DNA from: Rhabditoides inermis
Taxonomy: Eukaryota; Nematoda; Chromadorea; Rhabditida; Rhabditidae
Assembly (NCBI GenBank): GCA_963966185.1
Contig: CAWZYM010000425.1
Span: 278,501 to 342,500, forward strand
Length of the DNA stretch: 64,000 bases
Reading direction: 5' to 3'
Every line of letters begins with the position of its first letter. Positions within the stretch are counted from its first letter, which is position 1. Shown piece by piece: positions 29,101-41,175 of the stretch. The notes beneath the pieces were generated by a model. It saw only the letters and a program-made list of their open reading frames with translations. It had not been told where the DNA came from and searched no databases. Both the position numbers and the translations under genes were made by a program.

Positions 29101-30602
29101 TGTTCTGTTCCACAATGGAACAAATCGTGGTGTTTTGTTCCACAATGGAACAAATCGTTGTGTTTTGTTCCACAATCGAACAAATCGTGGTGTTTTGTTC
29201 CACAATGGAACAAATCGTGGTGTTTTGTTCCACAATGGAACAAAACGTGGTGTTTTGTTCCACAATGGAACAAAACGTGGTGTTTTGTTCCACAATGGAA
29301 CAAATCGTGGTGTTTTGTTCCACAATGGAACAAATCGTGGTGTTTTGTTCCACAACGGAACAAATCGTGGTGTTTTGTTCCACAATGGAACAAAACGTGG
29401 TGTTTTGTTCCACAATGGAACAAATCGTTGTGTTTTGTTCCACAATGGAACAAATCGTGGTGTTTTGTTCCACAATGGAACAAATCGTGGTGTTCTGTTC
29501 CACAACAGAACAAATCGTGGTGTTTTGTTCCACAATGGAACAAATCGTGGTGTTTTGTTCCACAGTGGAACAAATCGTGGTGTTTTGTTCCACAATGGAA
29601 CAAATCGTGGTGTTTTGTTTCACAATGGAACAAAACGTGGTGTTTTGTTCCACAATGGAACATAATGTGGTGTTTTGTTCCACAATGGAACAAAACGTGG
29701 TGTTTTGTTCCACAATGGAACAAAACGTGGTGTTTTGTTTCACAATGGAACAAATCGTGGTGTTTTGTTCCACAATGGAACAAATCGTGGTGTTTTGTTC
29801 CACAATGGAACAAATCGTGGTGTTTTGTTTCACAATGGAACAAAACGTGGTGTTTTGTTCCACAATGGAACAAATCGTGGTGTTTTGTTCCACAATGGAA
29901 CAAATCGTTGTGTTTTGTTTCACAATGGAACAAATCGTGGTGTTTTGTTCCACAATGGAACAAATCGTGGTGTTTTGTTCCACAATGGAACAAAACGTGG
30001 TGTTTTGTTCCACAGTGAAACAAATCGTGGTGTTTTGTTCCACAATGGAACAAATCGTGGTGTTTTGTTCCACAATGGAACAAATCGTGGTGTTTTGTTC
30101 CACAATGGAACAAATCGTGGTGTTTTGTTCCACAATGGAACAAATCGTGGTGTTTCGTTCCACAGAGAAGATTGTTCCACAATGGAACAAATCGTTGTGT
30201 TTTGTTCCACAATGGAACAAATCGTGGTGTTCTGTTCCACAACAGAACAAATCGTGGTGTTTTGTTCCACAATGGAACAAATCGTGGTGTTTTGTTCCAC
30301 AGTGGAACAAATCGTGGTGTTTTGTTCCACAGTGGAACAAATCGTGGTGTTTTGTTCCACAATGGAACAAAACGTGGTGTTTTGTTCCACAATGGAACAT
30401 AATGTGGTGTTTTGTTCCACAATGGAACAAAACGTGGTGTTTTGTTCCACAATGGAACAAAACGTGGTGTTTTGTTCCACAATGGAACAAATCGTGGTGT
30501 TTTGTTTCACAATGGAACAAATCGTGGTGTTTTGTTCCACAATGGAACAAAACGTGGTGTTCTGTTCCACAATGGAACAAATCGTGGTGTTTTGTTCCAC
30601 GA
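20101..30602 (-). repeat. 30-bp satellite A, inverted block
   Basis: The same 30-bp monomer in opposite orientation, reading TGGAACAAATCGTGGTGTTT on the plus strand. The switch occurs at about 20,090-20,105, where two hairpin cores meet tail to tail (GGAACAATTTGTTCC). The block ends at 30,602, where the last TTGTTCCAC runs directly into an 11-bp satellite (GATCTGGACA). It holds the same variant classes as the forward block, including TTCTGTTCC, ATAATG and GTTGTG monomers. Confidence 0.97.
21735..23884 (-). repeat. Right arm of inverted repeat within satellite A
   Basis: Mirror image of 18,146-19,965 in monomer order and in rare single-base deletions (for example CGTGTGTTTTG at 21,939 and 22,209, GTGTTTTTTTCC near 21,970 and 22,240). 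It is longer than the left arm by 11 monomers, consistent with unequal exchange after the inversion. Confidence 0.85.
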
Positions 30603-33396
30603 TCTGGACACATCTGGACAAGATCTGGACAAGATCTGGACAAGGTCTGGACAAGATCTGGACAAGATCTAGACACGAACACACATTGTAGTCAAGATCT
30701 GGACAAGATCTGGACAAGATCTGGACAAGATCTGGACAAGATCTGGACAAGATCTGGACACGAATACACATTGTAGACAAGATCTGGACAAGATCTGGAC
30801 AAGATCTGGACAAGATCCGGACACAAACACATATTGTAGACAAGATCTGGACAAGATCTGGAAAAGATCTGGAAAGAGATCTGGACAAGATCTGGACAAG
30901 ATCTGGACAAGATCTGGACAAGATCTGGACACGAACACACATTGTATACAAGATCTGGACAAGATCTGGACAAGATGTGGACACGAACACACATTGTAGA
31001 CAATACATAGACACGATCTGGACACATCTGGACAAGATCTGGACAAGATCTGGACAAGTTCTGGACAAGATCTGGACACGAACACACATTGTAGACAAGA
31101 TCTGGACAAGATCTGGACAAGATCTGGACAAGATCCGGACACAAACACATATTGTAGACAAGATCTGGACAAGATCTGGACAAGATCTGGACAAGATCTG
31201 GACAAGATCTGGACAAGATCTGTACAAGATCTGGACAAGATCTGTACAAGATCTGGACACGAACACACATTGTAGACAAGACATAGACACGATCTGGACA
31301 CATCTGGACAAGATCTGGACAAGATCTAGACACGAACACACATTGTAGACAAGATCTGGACAATATCTGGACAATATCTGGACAAGATCTGGACAAGATA
31401 TGGACACGAACACACATTGTAGACAAGATCTGGACAAGATCTGGACAAGATCTGGACACGAACACACATTGTAGACAAGATCTGGACAAGATCTGGACAA
31501 GATCTGGACAAGATCCGGACACAAACACATATTGTAGACAAGATCTGGACAAGATCTGGACAAGATCTGGACAAGATCTGTACAAGATCTGTACAAGATC
31601 TGTACAAGATCTGTACAAGATCTGTACAAGATCTGTACAAGATCTGGACAAGATCTGGACACGAACACACATTGTAGACAAGATCTGGACAATATCTGGA
31701 CAAGATCTGGACAAGATCTGGACAAGATCTGGACACGAACACACATTGTAGACAAGATCTGGACAAGATCTGGACAAGATCTGGACAAGATCCGGACACA
31801 AACACATATTGTAGACAAGATCTGGACAAGATCTGGACAAGATCTGGACAAGATCTGGACAAGATCTGGACAAGGTCTGGACAAGATCTGGACAAGATCT
31901 AGACACGAACACACATTGTAGACAAGATCTGGACAAGATCTGGACAAGATCTGGACAAGATCTGGACAAGATCTGGACACGAATACACATTGTAGACAAG
32001 ATCTGGACAAGATCCGGACACAAACACATATTGTAGACAAGATCTGGACAAGATCTGGACAAGATCTGGACACGAACACACATTGTATACAAGATCTGGA
32101 CAAGATCTGGACAAGATCTGGACACGAACACACATTGTAGACAAGATCTGGACAAGATCTGGACAAGATCTGGACAAGATCTGGACAAGATCTGGACACG
32201 AACACACATTGTAGACAAGATCTGGACAAGATCTGGACAAGATCTGGACAAGATCCGGACACAAATACATATTGTAGACAAGATCTGGACAAAATCTGGA
32301 CAAGATCTGTACAAGATCTGTACAAGATCTGGACAAGATCTGTACAAGATCTGGACAAGATCTGGACAAGATCTGGACAAGATCTGGACAAGATCTGGAC
32401 AAGATCTGGACACGAACACACATTGTATACAAGATCTGGACAAGATCTGGACAAGATCTGGACACGAACACACATTGTATACAAGATCTGGACAAGATCT
32501 GGACAAGATCTGGACACGAACACACATTGTAGACAAGACATAGACACGATCTGGACACATCTGGACAAGATCTGGACAAGATCTGGACAAGGTCTGGACA
32601 AGATCTGGACAAGATCTAGACACGAACACACATTGTAGACAAGATCTGGACAAGATCTGGACAAGATCTGGACAAGATCTGGACAAGATCTGGACAAGAT
32701 CTGGACAAGATGTGGACAAGATCTGGACACGAATACACATTGTAGACAAGATCTGGACAAGATCTGGACAAGATCTGGACAAGATCCGGACACAAACACA
32801 TATTGTAGACAAGATCTGGACAAGATCTGGACAAGATCTGGACAAGATTTGGACAAGATCTGGACAAGATCTGGACACGAACACACATTGTATACAAGAT
32901 CTGGACAAGATCTGGACAAGATCTGGACAAGATCTGGACAAGATCTGGACAAGGTCTGGACAAGATCTAGACACGAACACACATTGCAGACAAGATCTGG
33001 ACAAGATCTGGACAAGATCTGGACAATATCTGGACAAGATCTGGACAAGATCTGGACAAGATCTGGACAAGTACTGGACAAGATCTGGACACGAACACAC
33101 ATTGTAGACAAGATCTGGACAAGCTCTGGACAAGATCTGGACAAGATCCGGACACAAACACATATTGTAGACAAGATCTGGACAAGATCTGGACAAGATC
33201 TGGACAAGATCTGTACAAGATCTGGACAAGATCTGTACAAGATCTGGACAAGATCTGGACACGAACACACATTGTATACAAGATCTGGACAAGATCTGGA
33301 CAAGATCTGGACAAGGTCTGGACAAGATCTGGACAAGATCTGGACACGAACACACATTGTAGACAATATCTGGACAAGATCTGGACACGAACACAC
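30603..33396 (+). repeat. 11-bp satellite B (GATCTGGACAA)
   Basis: A tandem array of the 11-mer GATCTGGACAA, punctuated by two classes of 30-bp segment. One is GATCTGGACACGAACACACA followed by TTGTAGACAA. The other begins GATCCGGACACAAACACATA; it occurs eight times, near 30,814, 31,133, 31,512, 31,790, 32,011, 32,253, 32,785 and 33,147. TGTACAAGAT variants cluster near 31,575-31,640 and 33,210-33,240. The repeat shares no unit with satellite A. It sits exactly between satellite A in minus and in plus orientation. Confidence 0.96.
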
Positions 33397-36300
33397 ATTT
33401 TGTTCCATTGTGGAACAAAACACCACGTTTTGTTCCATTGTGGAACAAAACACCACGTTTTGTTTCATTGTGGAACAAAACACCACGTTTTGTTCCATTG
33501 TGGAACAAAACACCACGATTTGTTCCATTGTGGAACAAAACACCACGATTTGTTCCATTGTGGAACAGAACACCACGATTGGTTCCATTGTGGATCAAAA
33601 CACCACGATTCGTTCCATTGTGGAACAAAACACCACGATTTGTTCCATTGTGGAACAGAACACCACGATTTGTTCCATTGTGGATCAAATTACCACGATT
33701 CGTTCCATTGTGGAACAAAACACCACGATTCGTTCCATTGTGGAACAAAACACCACGATTTGTTCCATTGTGGAACAAAACACCACGATTTGTTCCATTG
33801 TGGAACAAAACACCACGATTTGTTCCATTGTGGAACAAAACACCACGATTTGTTCCATTGTGGAACAAAACACCACGTTTTGTTCCATTGTGGAACAAAA
33901 CACCACGATTTGTTCCATTGTGGAACAAAACACCACGATTTGTTCCATTGTGGAACAGAACACCACGATTTGTTCCATTGTGGAACAAAACACCACGATT
34001 TGTTCCATTGTGGAACAAAACACCACGATTTGTTCCATTGTGGAACAAAACACCACGATTTGTTCCATTGTGGAACAAAACACCACGATTTGTTCCATTG
34101 TGGAACAAAACACCACGATTTGTTCCATTGTGGAACAAAACACCACGATTTGTTCCATTGTGGAACAGAACACCACGATTTGTTCCATTGTGGAACAAAA
34201 CACCACGATTTGTTCCATTGTGGAACAGAACACCACGATTTGTTCCATTGTGGAACAAAACACCACGCCTTGTTCCATTGTGGAACAAAACACCACGATT
34301 TGTTCCATTGTGGAACAAAACACCACGTTTTGTTCCATTGTGGAACAAAACACCACGATTTGTTCCATTGTGGAACAAAACACCACGTTTTGTTCCATTG
34401 TGGAACAAAACACCACGATTTGTTCCATTGTGGAACAAAACACCACGATTTGTTCCATTGTGGAACAGAACACCACGATTTGTTCCATTGTGGAACAAAA
34501 CACCACGATTTGTTCCATTGTGGAACAAAACACCACGCCTTGTTCCATTGTGGAACAGAACACCACGATTTGTTCCATTGTGGAACAGAACACCACGATT
34601 TGTTCCATTGTGGATCAAATTACCACGATTCGTTCCATTGTGGAACAAAACACCACGATTTGTTCCATTGTGGAACAAAACACCACGATTTGTTCCATTG
34701 TGGAACAAAACACCACGATTTGTTCCATTGTGGAACAAAACACCACGATTTGTTCCATTGTGGAACAAAACACCACGTTTTGTTCCATTGTGGAACAAAA
34801 CACCACGATTTGTTCCATTGTGGAACAAAACACCACGATTTGTTCCATTGTGGAACAGAACACCACGATTTGTTCCATTGTGGAACAAAACACCACGATT
34901 TGTTCCATTGTGGAACAAAACACCACGATTTGTTCCATTGTGGAACAAAACACCACGATTTGTTCCATTGTGGAACAAAACACCACGTTTTGTTCCATTG
35001 TGGAACAAAACACCACGATTTGTTCCATTGTGGAACAAAACACCACGATTTGTTCCATTGTGGAACAGAACACCACGATTTGTTCCATTGTGGAACAAAA
35101 CACCACGATTTGTTCCATTGTGGAACAGAACACCACGATTTGTTCCATTGTGGAACAAAACACCACGCCTTGTTCCATTGTGGAACAAAACACCACGATT
35201 TGTTCCATTGTGGAACAAAACACCACGTTTTGTTCCATTGTGGAACAAAACACCACGATTTGTTCCATTGTGGAACAAAACACCACGTTTTGTTCCATTG
35301 TGGAACAAAACACCACGATTTGTTCCATTGTGGAACAAAACACCACGTTTTGTTTCATTGTGGAACAAAACACCACGATTTGTTCCATTGTGGAACAAAA
35401 CACCACGCCTTGTTCCATTGTGGAACAAAACACCACGATTTGTTCCATTGTGGAACAAAACACCACGATTTGTTCCATTGTGGAACAAAACACCACGATT
35501 TGTTCCATTGTGGAACAAAACACCACGATTTGTTCCATTGTGGAACAAAACACCACAATTTGTTCCATTGTGGAACAAAACACCACAATTTGTTCCATTG
35601 TGGAACAAAACACCACGTTTGTTCCATTGTGGAACAAAACACCACGTTTTGTTCCATTGTGGAACAAAACACCACGATTTGTTCCATTGTGGAACAAAAC
35701 ACCACGATTTGTTCCATTGTGGAACAAAACACCACGTTTTGTTCCATTGTGGAACAAAACACCACGATTTGTTTCATTGTGGAACAAAACACCACGTTTT
35801 GTTCCATTGTGGAACAAAACACCACGATTTGTTCCATTGTGGAACAAAACACCACGATTTGTTCCATTGTGGAACAAAACACCACGTTTTGTTCCATTGT
35901 GGAACAAAACACCACGATTTGTTCCATTGTGGAACAAAACACCATGATTTGTTCCATTGTGGAACAGAACACCACGATTTGTTCCATTGTGGAACAAAAC
36001 ACCACAATTTGTTCCATTGTGGAACAAAACACCACGATTTGTTCCATTGTGGAACAAAACACCACGATTTGTTCCATTGTGGAACAAAACACCACGTTTT
36101 GTTCCATTGTGGAACAAAACACCACGATTTGTTCCATTGTGGAACAAAACACCACGATTTGTTCCATTGTGGAACAGAACACCACGATTTGTTCCATTGT
36201 GGAACAAAACACCACGATTTGTTCCATTGTGGAACAGAACACCACGATTTGTTCCATTGTGGAACAAAACACCACGCCTTGTTCCATTGTGGAACAAAAC

Positions 36301-38102
36301 ACCACGATTTGTTCCATTGTGGAACAAAACACCACGTTTTGTTCCATTGTGGAACAAAACACCACGATTTGTTCCATTGTGGAACAAAACACCACGTTTT
36401 GTTCCATTGTGGAACAAAACACCACGATTTGTTCCATTGTGGAACAAAACACCACGTTTTGTTTCATTGTGGAACAAAACACCACGATTTGTTCCATTGT
36501 GGAACAAAACACCACGCCTTGTTCCATTGTGGAACAAAACACCACGATTTGTTCCATTGTGGAACAAAACACCACGATTTGTTCCATTGTGGAACAAAAC
36601 ACCACGATTTGTTCCATTGTGGAACAAAACACCACGATTTGTTCCATTGTGGAACAAAACACCCCGATTTGTTCCATTGTGGAACAAAACACCACATTTT
36701 GTTCCATTGTGGAACAAAACACCACATTTTGTTCCATTGTGGAACAAAACACCACGATTTGTTCCATTGTGGAACAAAACACCACAATTTGTTCCATTGT
36801 GGAACAAAACACCACAATTTGTTCCATTGTGGAACAAAACACCACGTTTTGTTCCATTGTGGAACAAAACACCACGATTTGTTCCATTGTGGAACAAAAC
36901 ACCACGATTTGTTCCATTGTGGAACAGAACACCACGATTTGTTCCATTGTGGAACAAAACACCACAATTTGTTCCATTGTGGAACAAAACACCACAATTT
37001 GTTCCATTGTGGAACAAAACACCACGTTTGTTCCATTGTGGAACAAAACACCACGTTTTGTTCCATTGTGGAACAAAACACCACGATTTGTTCCATTGTG
37101 GAACAAAACACCACGATTTGTTCCATTGTGGAACAAAACACCACGTTTTGTTCCATTGTGGAACAAAACACCACGATTTGTTTCATTGTGGAACAAAACA
37201 CCACGATTTGTTCCATTGTGGAACAAAACACCACGATTTGTTCCATTGTGGAACAAAACACCACGATTTGTTCCATTGTGGAACAAAACACCACGTTTTG
37301 TTCCATTGTGGAACAAAACACCACGTTTTGTTCCATTGTGGAACAAAACACCACGTTTTGTTTCATTGTGGAACAAAACACCACGGTTTGTTCCATTGTG
37401 GAACAAAACACCACGATTTGTTCCATTGTGGAACAATCTTCTCTGTGGAACAAAACACCACGATTTGTTCCATTGTGGAACAAAACACCACGATTTGTTC
37501 CATTGTGGAACAGAACACCACGATTTGTTCCATTGTGGATCAAAACACCACGATTCGTTCCATTGTGGAACAAAACACCACGATTTGTTCCATTGTGGAA
37601 CAAAACACCACGATTTGTTTCATTGTGGAACAAAACACCACGATTTGTTCCATTGTGGAACAAAACACCACGATTTGTTCCATTGTGGAACAAAACACCA
37701 CGTTTTGTTTCATTGTGGAACAAAACACCACGTTTTGTTCCATTGTGGAACAAAACACCACGATTTGTTCCATTGTGGAACAAAACACCACGTTTTGTTC
37801 CATTGTGGAACAAAACACCACGATTTGTTCCATTGTGGAACAAAACACCACGATTTGTTCCATTGTGGAACAAAACACCACGATTTGTTCCATTGTGGAA
37901 CAAAACACCACGATTTGTTCCATTGTGGAACAGAACACCACGATTTGTTCCATTGTGGAACAAAACACCACGATTTGTTCCATTGTGGAACAAAACACCA
38001 CGATTTGTTCCATTGTGGAACAAAACACCACGTTTTGTTCCATTGTGGAACAAAACACCACGTTTTGTTCATTGTGGAACAAAACACCACAATTTGTTCC
38101 AT
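33397..38102 (+). repeat. 30-bp satellite A, forward block 2
   Basis: About 157 monomers of satellite A in forward orientation, joined directly to satellite B at ACACACATTTTGTTCC. This block carries private variants not seen in block 1, such as CACCACGCCTTG, GGATCAAATTACC and CACGATTCG. It therefore appears to have a different amplification history. It ends at 38,102 inside the hairpin core (TTTGTTCCAT), where the Tc5-like inverted repeat begins. Confidence 0.97.
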
Positions 38103-38868
38103 GACAGTGAAAATGACAGGAGCGGTATCGATGCAATGCCGCTATGCGGCAAAACTTTTTGCAAGATGGAATAATAAGCATATTAGCATATTAGCATAGC
38201 ATAAGCATATTGCCTCATGTGAAGAAACTTGTCGTCAGAAAACACATAGAGGGTCATGGAGTAGATAAGTATGAGAATGTCACGGGCATACACGTGAAAG
38301 TTCGGTTTGATAACTGCGAGAAGGTAGTGGATTTTCTTGACAAATCGTTTGAACGGACCAAAGAAGAACAAGTCGAGAGGCTGTATCATGCATGTTGCCT
38401 TGGGTGGAATGTTCTTGACGGTGACGGTTTTTTTTCCGGCAGGCATCTGGTTGATAATAGTTTGATGATCGGTGAAGGATGACCATGAATCGACTAGCAA
38501 AACGATATTATTAGGAGTCTTGCTATCACACAGACAAGATTTGACCCATTCTATCATGTGCATCTTCGTCATGATATGTGACCTTTTGCCGGGAATAACA
38601 ATAAGATTATCGACACCAACTATTCCTTTCTTCGGAAACATGTCGTTCGCTTCACCATTCACAAGAATACCTTTTTCACCCAGGCGCTTTGTTCGTTCGC
38701 TCATTACGTGTACCAATCAGCGCGAGCCAGCTTTCCAGATATCCAATTTCAGATTTGCATAATTATCGAGAGACGACAGGGCGACATACGCTGCCAAAGA
38801 GAACCGGCAAAAAGTTTTGCCGCATAGCGGCATTGCATCGATACCGCACCTGTCATTTTCACTGTCAT
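38101..38868 (-). mobile_element. Defective Tc5-like DNA transposon with 62-bp TIRs
   Basis: Terminal inverted repeats lie at 38,101-38,162 and 38,807-38,868. They begin ATGACAGTGAAAATGACAGG and differ at one position. The 768-bp element holds only the C-terminal part of a DDE transposase on the minus strand, so it cannot be autonomous. The left terminus abuts satellite A with no unique DNA between them. A target-site duplication is not clear: the left flank is satellite (TTCC) and the right flank is TTTC. Confidence 0.85.
38183..38806 (-). pseudogene. Tc5-like transposase C-terminal fragment
   Basis: The minus-strand frame reads through VLLVDSWSSFTDH, matching the second catalytic Asp block of Tc5/pogo-type DDE transposases. 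It continues through NIPPKATCMIQPLDLFFFG and PFKRFVKKI, the QPLD third-Asp block typical of this superfamily. It stops at 38,183. Upstream, the same frame is broken by an in-frame TGA at 38,717-38,719 after KLDIWKAGSR and then runs into the right TIR. The N-terminal DNA-binding region and the first catalytic Asp block are missing. Assignment to the Tc5 family rests on motif recognition. Confidence 0.8.
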
Positions 38869-38871
38869 TTT

Positions 38872-39085
38872 CAACTTTCCAACTCACTATCCATTCGGCC
38901 ACGCTGCTGTTGTCGACAGGTCATTTTCATGGGTGGTCTATTCGGTGGCTGTCCAAAATGGTTTCAAACAACCATTTAGGAAAAGTTATGCTCATATTCG
39001 GAATCAGCATGAAAAACTGTGTATATGACCATGTTTTCATAAGAATCCGCCAAGACGGGTGCGCAAGCTGCCCGTGTTAGATAGA
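38872..39085 (+). repeat. Dispersed repeat R, copy 1
   Basis: Similar in direct order to the reverse complement of 54,645-54,870. Shared blocks include AACTCACTA, CGCTGCTGTTGT, GTCTATTCGGTG, GGAAAAGTTATG and TCATATTCGGA. Divergence is substantial, so this is an old interspersed repeat. I see no coding potential. From 39,086 to 39,283 I see nothing recognisable. Confidence 0.6.
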
Positions 39086-39399
39086 ATCACATCCCCAAAA
39101 TGTCCACACTACTCAAATACGCAAAACACGAACATGAGCACTATCATATTTATTGGTGGGTGGAAGGCGAGAGAGAAGAGCGAGAGGTCACTCTGCTCCG
39201 TGGAGGAAAGGGGAACGACTCTTCTGTCCAGTTAGTGGCGGGGGCGGGGCCGCGCGCCATCGTGGTTCCAATGACCGCGACAAATACTGTATTCTACCGT
39301 AGAGCTAGCACACTCTCCCCACTTGTATCCAATCCTGGGTGATGCGGTCGGCGCCTCCTGCGCCATCTTACGCCGTTGTCTGCATTAGTCTTTTGACAG

Positions 39400-39986
39400 C
39401 ATTTTTGCAGTGTTGCGCGAAAGTGACTCGACGAAGGGAGTGCGCGAACGGCGGCCGCCGAAGACTGCCGACATCCCGCTGCCTCCCGTCCCGGAAGCAG
39501 ACAAGTGCCACGCGTTCGCAACCGACAGCGAGGGCAAGAAGGTGGGTGCGCGTTTGTTTGCGAAATGGCCTTGGATTAGACTCAACTCGCACAATTTACC
39601 ACGATTTGACTTTTTTTTGTAGGTGTTCAAGCCTCTGGCGGCCATCTTTCTTCTCGCCCGCGCCGCTCCCAAGCCTGTCGCCCTCACCAACCTAATCACC
39701 GAGATGGAGAGAGTTTTCGGATTCAAGTACGGCGACATCCGGAGCACGTATGTTCTTTTTTTGTCTTTACTTAGTGTGTGTCTCTTTCCCTCCACTTTAT
39801 GACATTGTTTCAAGAAAATTTGAGTTAGTTCAATGTAATAGGTTTCAATAACATTCATTTCAGTGGACTCAGCGGCAGGTTGAACGACTCTACGTCGTTT
39901 GTCAACAGGGACGGCGGGTGGTCCCGGGTGCGAAGCTCTCAAATGGACGGCTCAGCGCGGTAATGCGAGCAGGAAAAAGGAGATAA
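39400..39986 (+). pseudogene. 5'-truncated, frameshifted copy of the 168-aa right-arm gene
   Basis: Three exons align with the intact minus-strand gene at 56,681-57,576: 39,400-39,541 (SIFAVLRESDSTKG...), 39,623-39,747 (VFKPLAAIFLLARAAPK...) and 39,864-39,963. GT/AG sites and phases are kept, but the first two exons, including the start Met, are absent. In the last exon a 7-bp deletion after GGW-TCC (GTCGTCC in the intact copy) shifts the frame. It then ends at TAA 39,961-39,963 instead of the original stop at 39,984-39,986. The function of the parent protein is not recognised. Confidence 0.8.
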
Positions 39987-40208
39987 TAATTTTGTGATTG
40001 AGCCTCCTGAAGCACGGAAGACGACGAAGCTGCGAACCGGTACGATAGCTAGGGGTACAGAAACAGAATGGAGTGTTAGCAGTGTTAACACAAATTGACG
40101 AGACTGGAAACACTGTAGAAAGGTATACGGTAGAATACCGTAATACCAGTGGTTAGGTATACTGTAAACACCTTGTAGAAGGATTGTGATACTATAGAGT
40201 CTTTGTAG

Positions 40209-40651
40209 ATGGAGATTCGACGAAACCGAAAAAGAAACTGGAGAAGAAAGAAGAAAATAAAGATAAGGAGGAAAAGGAGGAAAAGAAAGAAGAGGAGAAG
40301 AAGGAAGAAAAGAAAGAAAAGGAGGAGAATGAGAAAAAGGAAGAAGAAGAAGAGAAAGGAGGAAAGAAAGAAATGGAGAAGAAAAAAGAAAAGAAAGAAA
40401 AGGAGGAGAATGAGAAAAAGGAAGAAGAAGAAGAGAAAGGAGGAAAGAAAGAAATGGAGAAGAAAAAAGAAAAGAAAGAAAAGGAGGAGAATGAGAAAAA
40501 GAAAGAAGAGGGAGAGAAGGGAGAAAAGAAAGAAAAAGAGGAAAAGAAAGAAAAGGAGGAGAATGAGAAAAAGAAAGAAGAGGGAGAGAAGGGAGAAAAG
40601 AACATGGGAGAGAAGGAGGACAAGACGGGACAGAAGGGTGAGGATATGTAG
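40209..40651 (+). other. Lys/Arg/Glu-rich exon candidate, left copy (two open frames)
   Basis: It follows an acceptor CTTTGTAG. One frame is Lys/Glu-rich, starting GDSTKPKKKLEKKEENK and ending EDKTGQKGEDM-stop at 40,651. The frame beginning at ATG 40,209 is Arg/Lys-rich (MEIRRNRKRNWRRKKK) and reaches donor AGG|GTGAGG near 40,636 in phase 0, which matches the LTPSERE exon. Composition favours the Lys/Glu frame, while splice phase favours the Arg/Lys frame. A 27-codon imperfect repeat (KKEMEKKKEKK type) occurs once more here than in the right copy. A purine-rich non-coding tract cannot be excluded. Confidence 0.45.
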
Positions 40652-40870
40652 TTGAATTAAGTATAGGATACGGTAGAACACCGTAACGCTAGTGACAGTG
40701 ATTAGATATACGGTACATCATTCGGGGTAAGATTGTGTTAAAAACAGTCGTTGTAGGCTATCCGAAAAGTATTGACGCGGAGATCGGAGGAGAGATAGCC
40801 AAGGTATGAAAGAGATAGGGAAAGAAAAGAAGTGGAATAGAGATAGTGAGGAATGATGTTGGTTTTGTAG

Positions 40871-41009
40871 TTGACTCCCAGCGAGCGTGAGGCGGTGGTT
40901 CAGCACCGGAAGGTTTCCATGGCAGCTCATAGGTGCTTTTTGGCACGAGAGCGAGTCACAGTGCAGGAGAACATCGACTTTTACCAAGCAGAGGAGCGTC
41001 ACTACAACT
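40871..41009 (+). other. LTPSERE exon candidate, left copy
   Basis: After acceptor GGTTTTGTAG the phase-0 frame reads LTPSEREAVVQHRKVS, then MAAHRCFLARERVTV, then QENIDFYQAEERHYN, up to a possible donor CAACT|GTATAT. The frame is intact here. The right-arm copy has a 4-bp deletion that puts a stop right after ENIDF. The family is not recognised. It may be a downstream exon of the same transcription unit as the Lys/Arg-rich exon. Confidence 0.45.
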
Positions 41010-41123
41010 GTATATATATCAAACCTCTCCACATTTTTCTACTCTCTTTTCAGAGTTGCTGAACAACAAAACGCATTCCAAGTCTGAACCTTCGAATACG
41101 CTAAAGACTGATTAGAAAGAAAG

Positions 41124-41127
<4 letters not shown>

Positions 41128-41168
<41 letters not shown>

Positions 41169-41175
41169 GGGAGAG
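41128..41175 (+). repeat. (GA)n microsatellite
   Basis: A GA dinucleotide run with GGGA interruptions, following AAAGAAAAA. The right arm has a shorter CT run at 55,603-55,623, so it is length-polymorphic between the two arms. The next 700 bp (41,176-41,904) is arm sequence in which I see no gene. Confidence 0.9.

Noticed and set aside
1..38102. CRISPR-like appearance of short palindromic repeats
   Set aside because: The repeats are contiguous 30-bp tandem monomers with no unique spacers and no cas genes, in a eukaryotic context.
1..38102. Telomeric or subtelomeric location
   Set aside because: No TTAGGC-type telomere repeat is present. Satellite alone does not locate the window on a chromosome.
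2..38199. Open frames of up to 3,364 codons with repeat peptides such as SIVEQNTTIC or FHCGTKHHDL
   Set aside because: They occur in all six frames because a stop-free 30-bp unit is divisible by three. There is no promoter, no intron structure and no non-repeat domain.
39385..39942. Minus-strand 185-codon frame opposite the duplicated gene exons
   Set aside because: It is antisense to exons supported by splice phases and by conservation between arms. It crosses introns without sense.
40192..40681. Phe/Leu/Ser-rich membrane-like frames opposite the Lys/Arg/Glu-rich exon
   Set aside because: They are antisense translations of a purine-rich tract. The hydrophobic composition follows directly from the pyrimidine strand.
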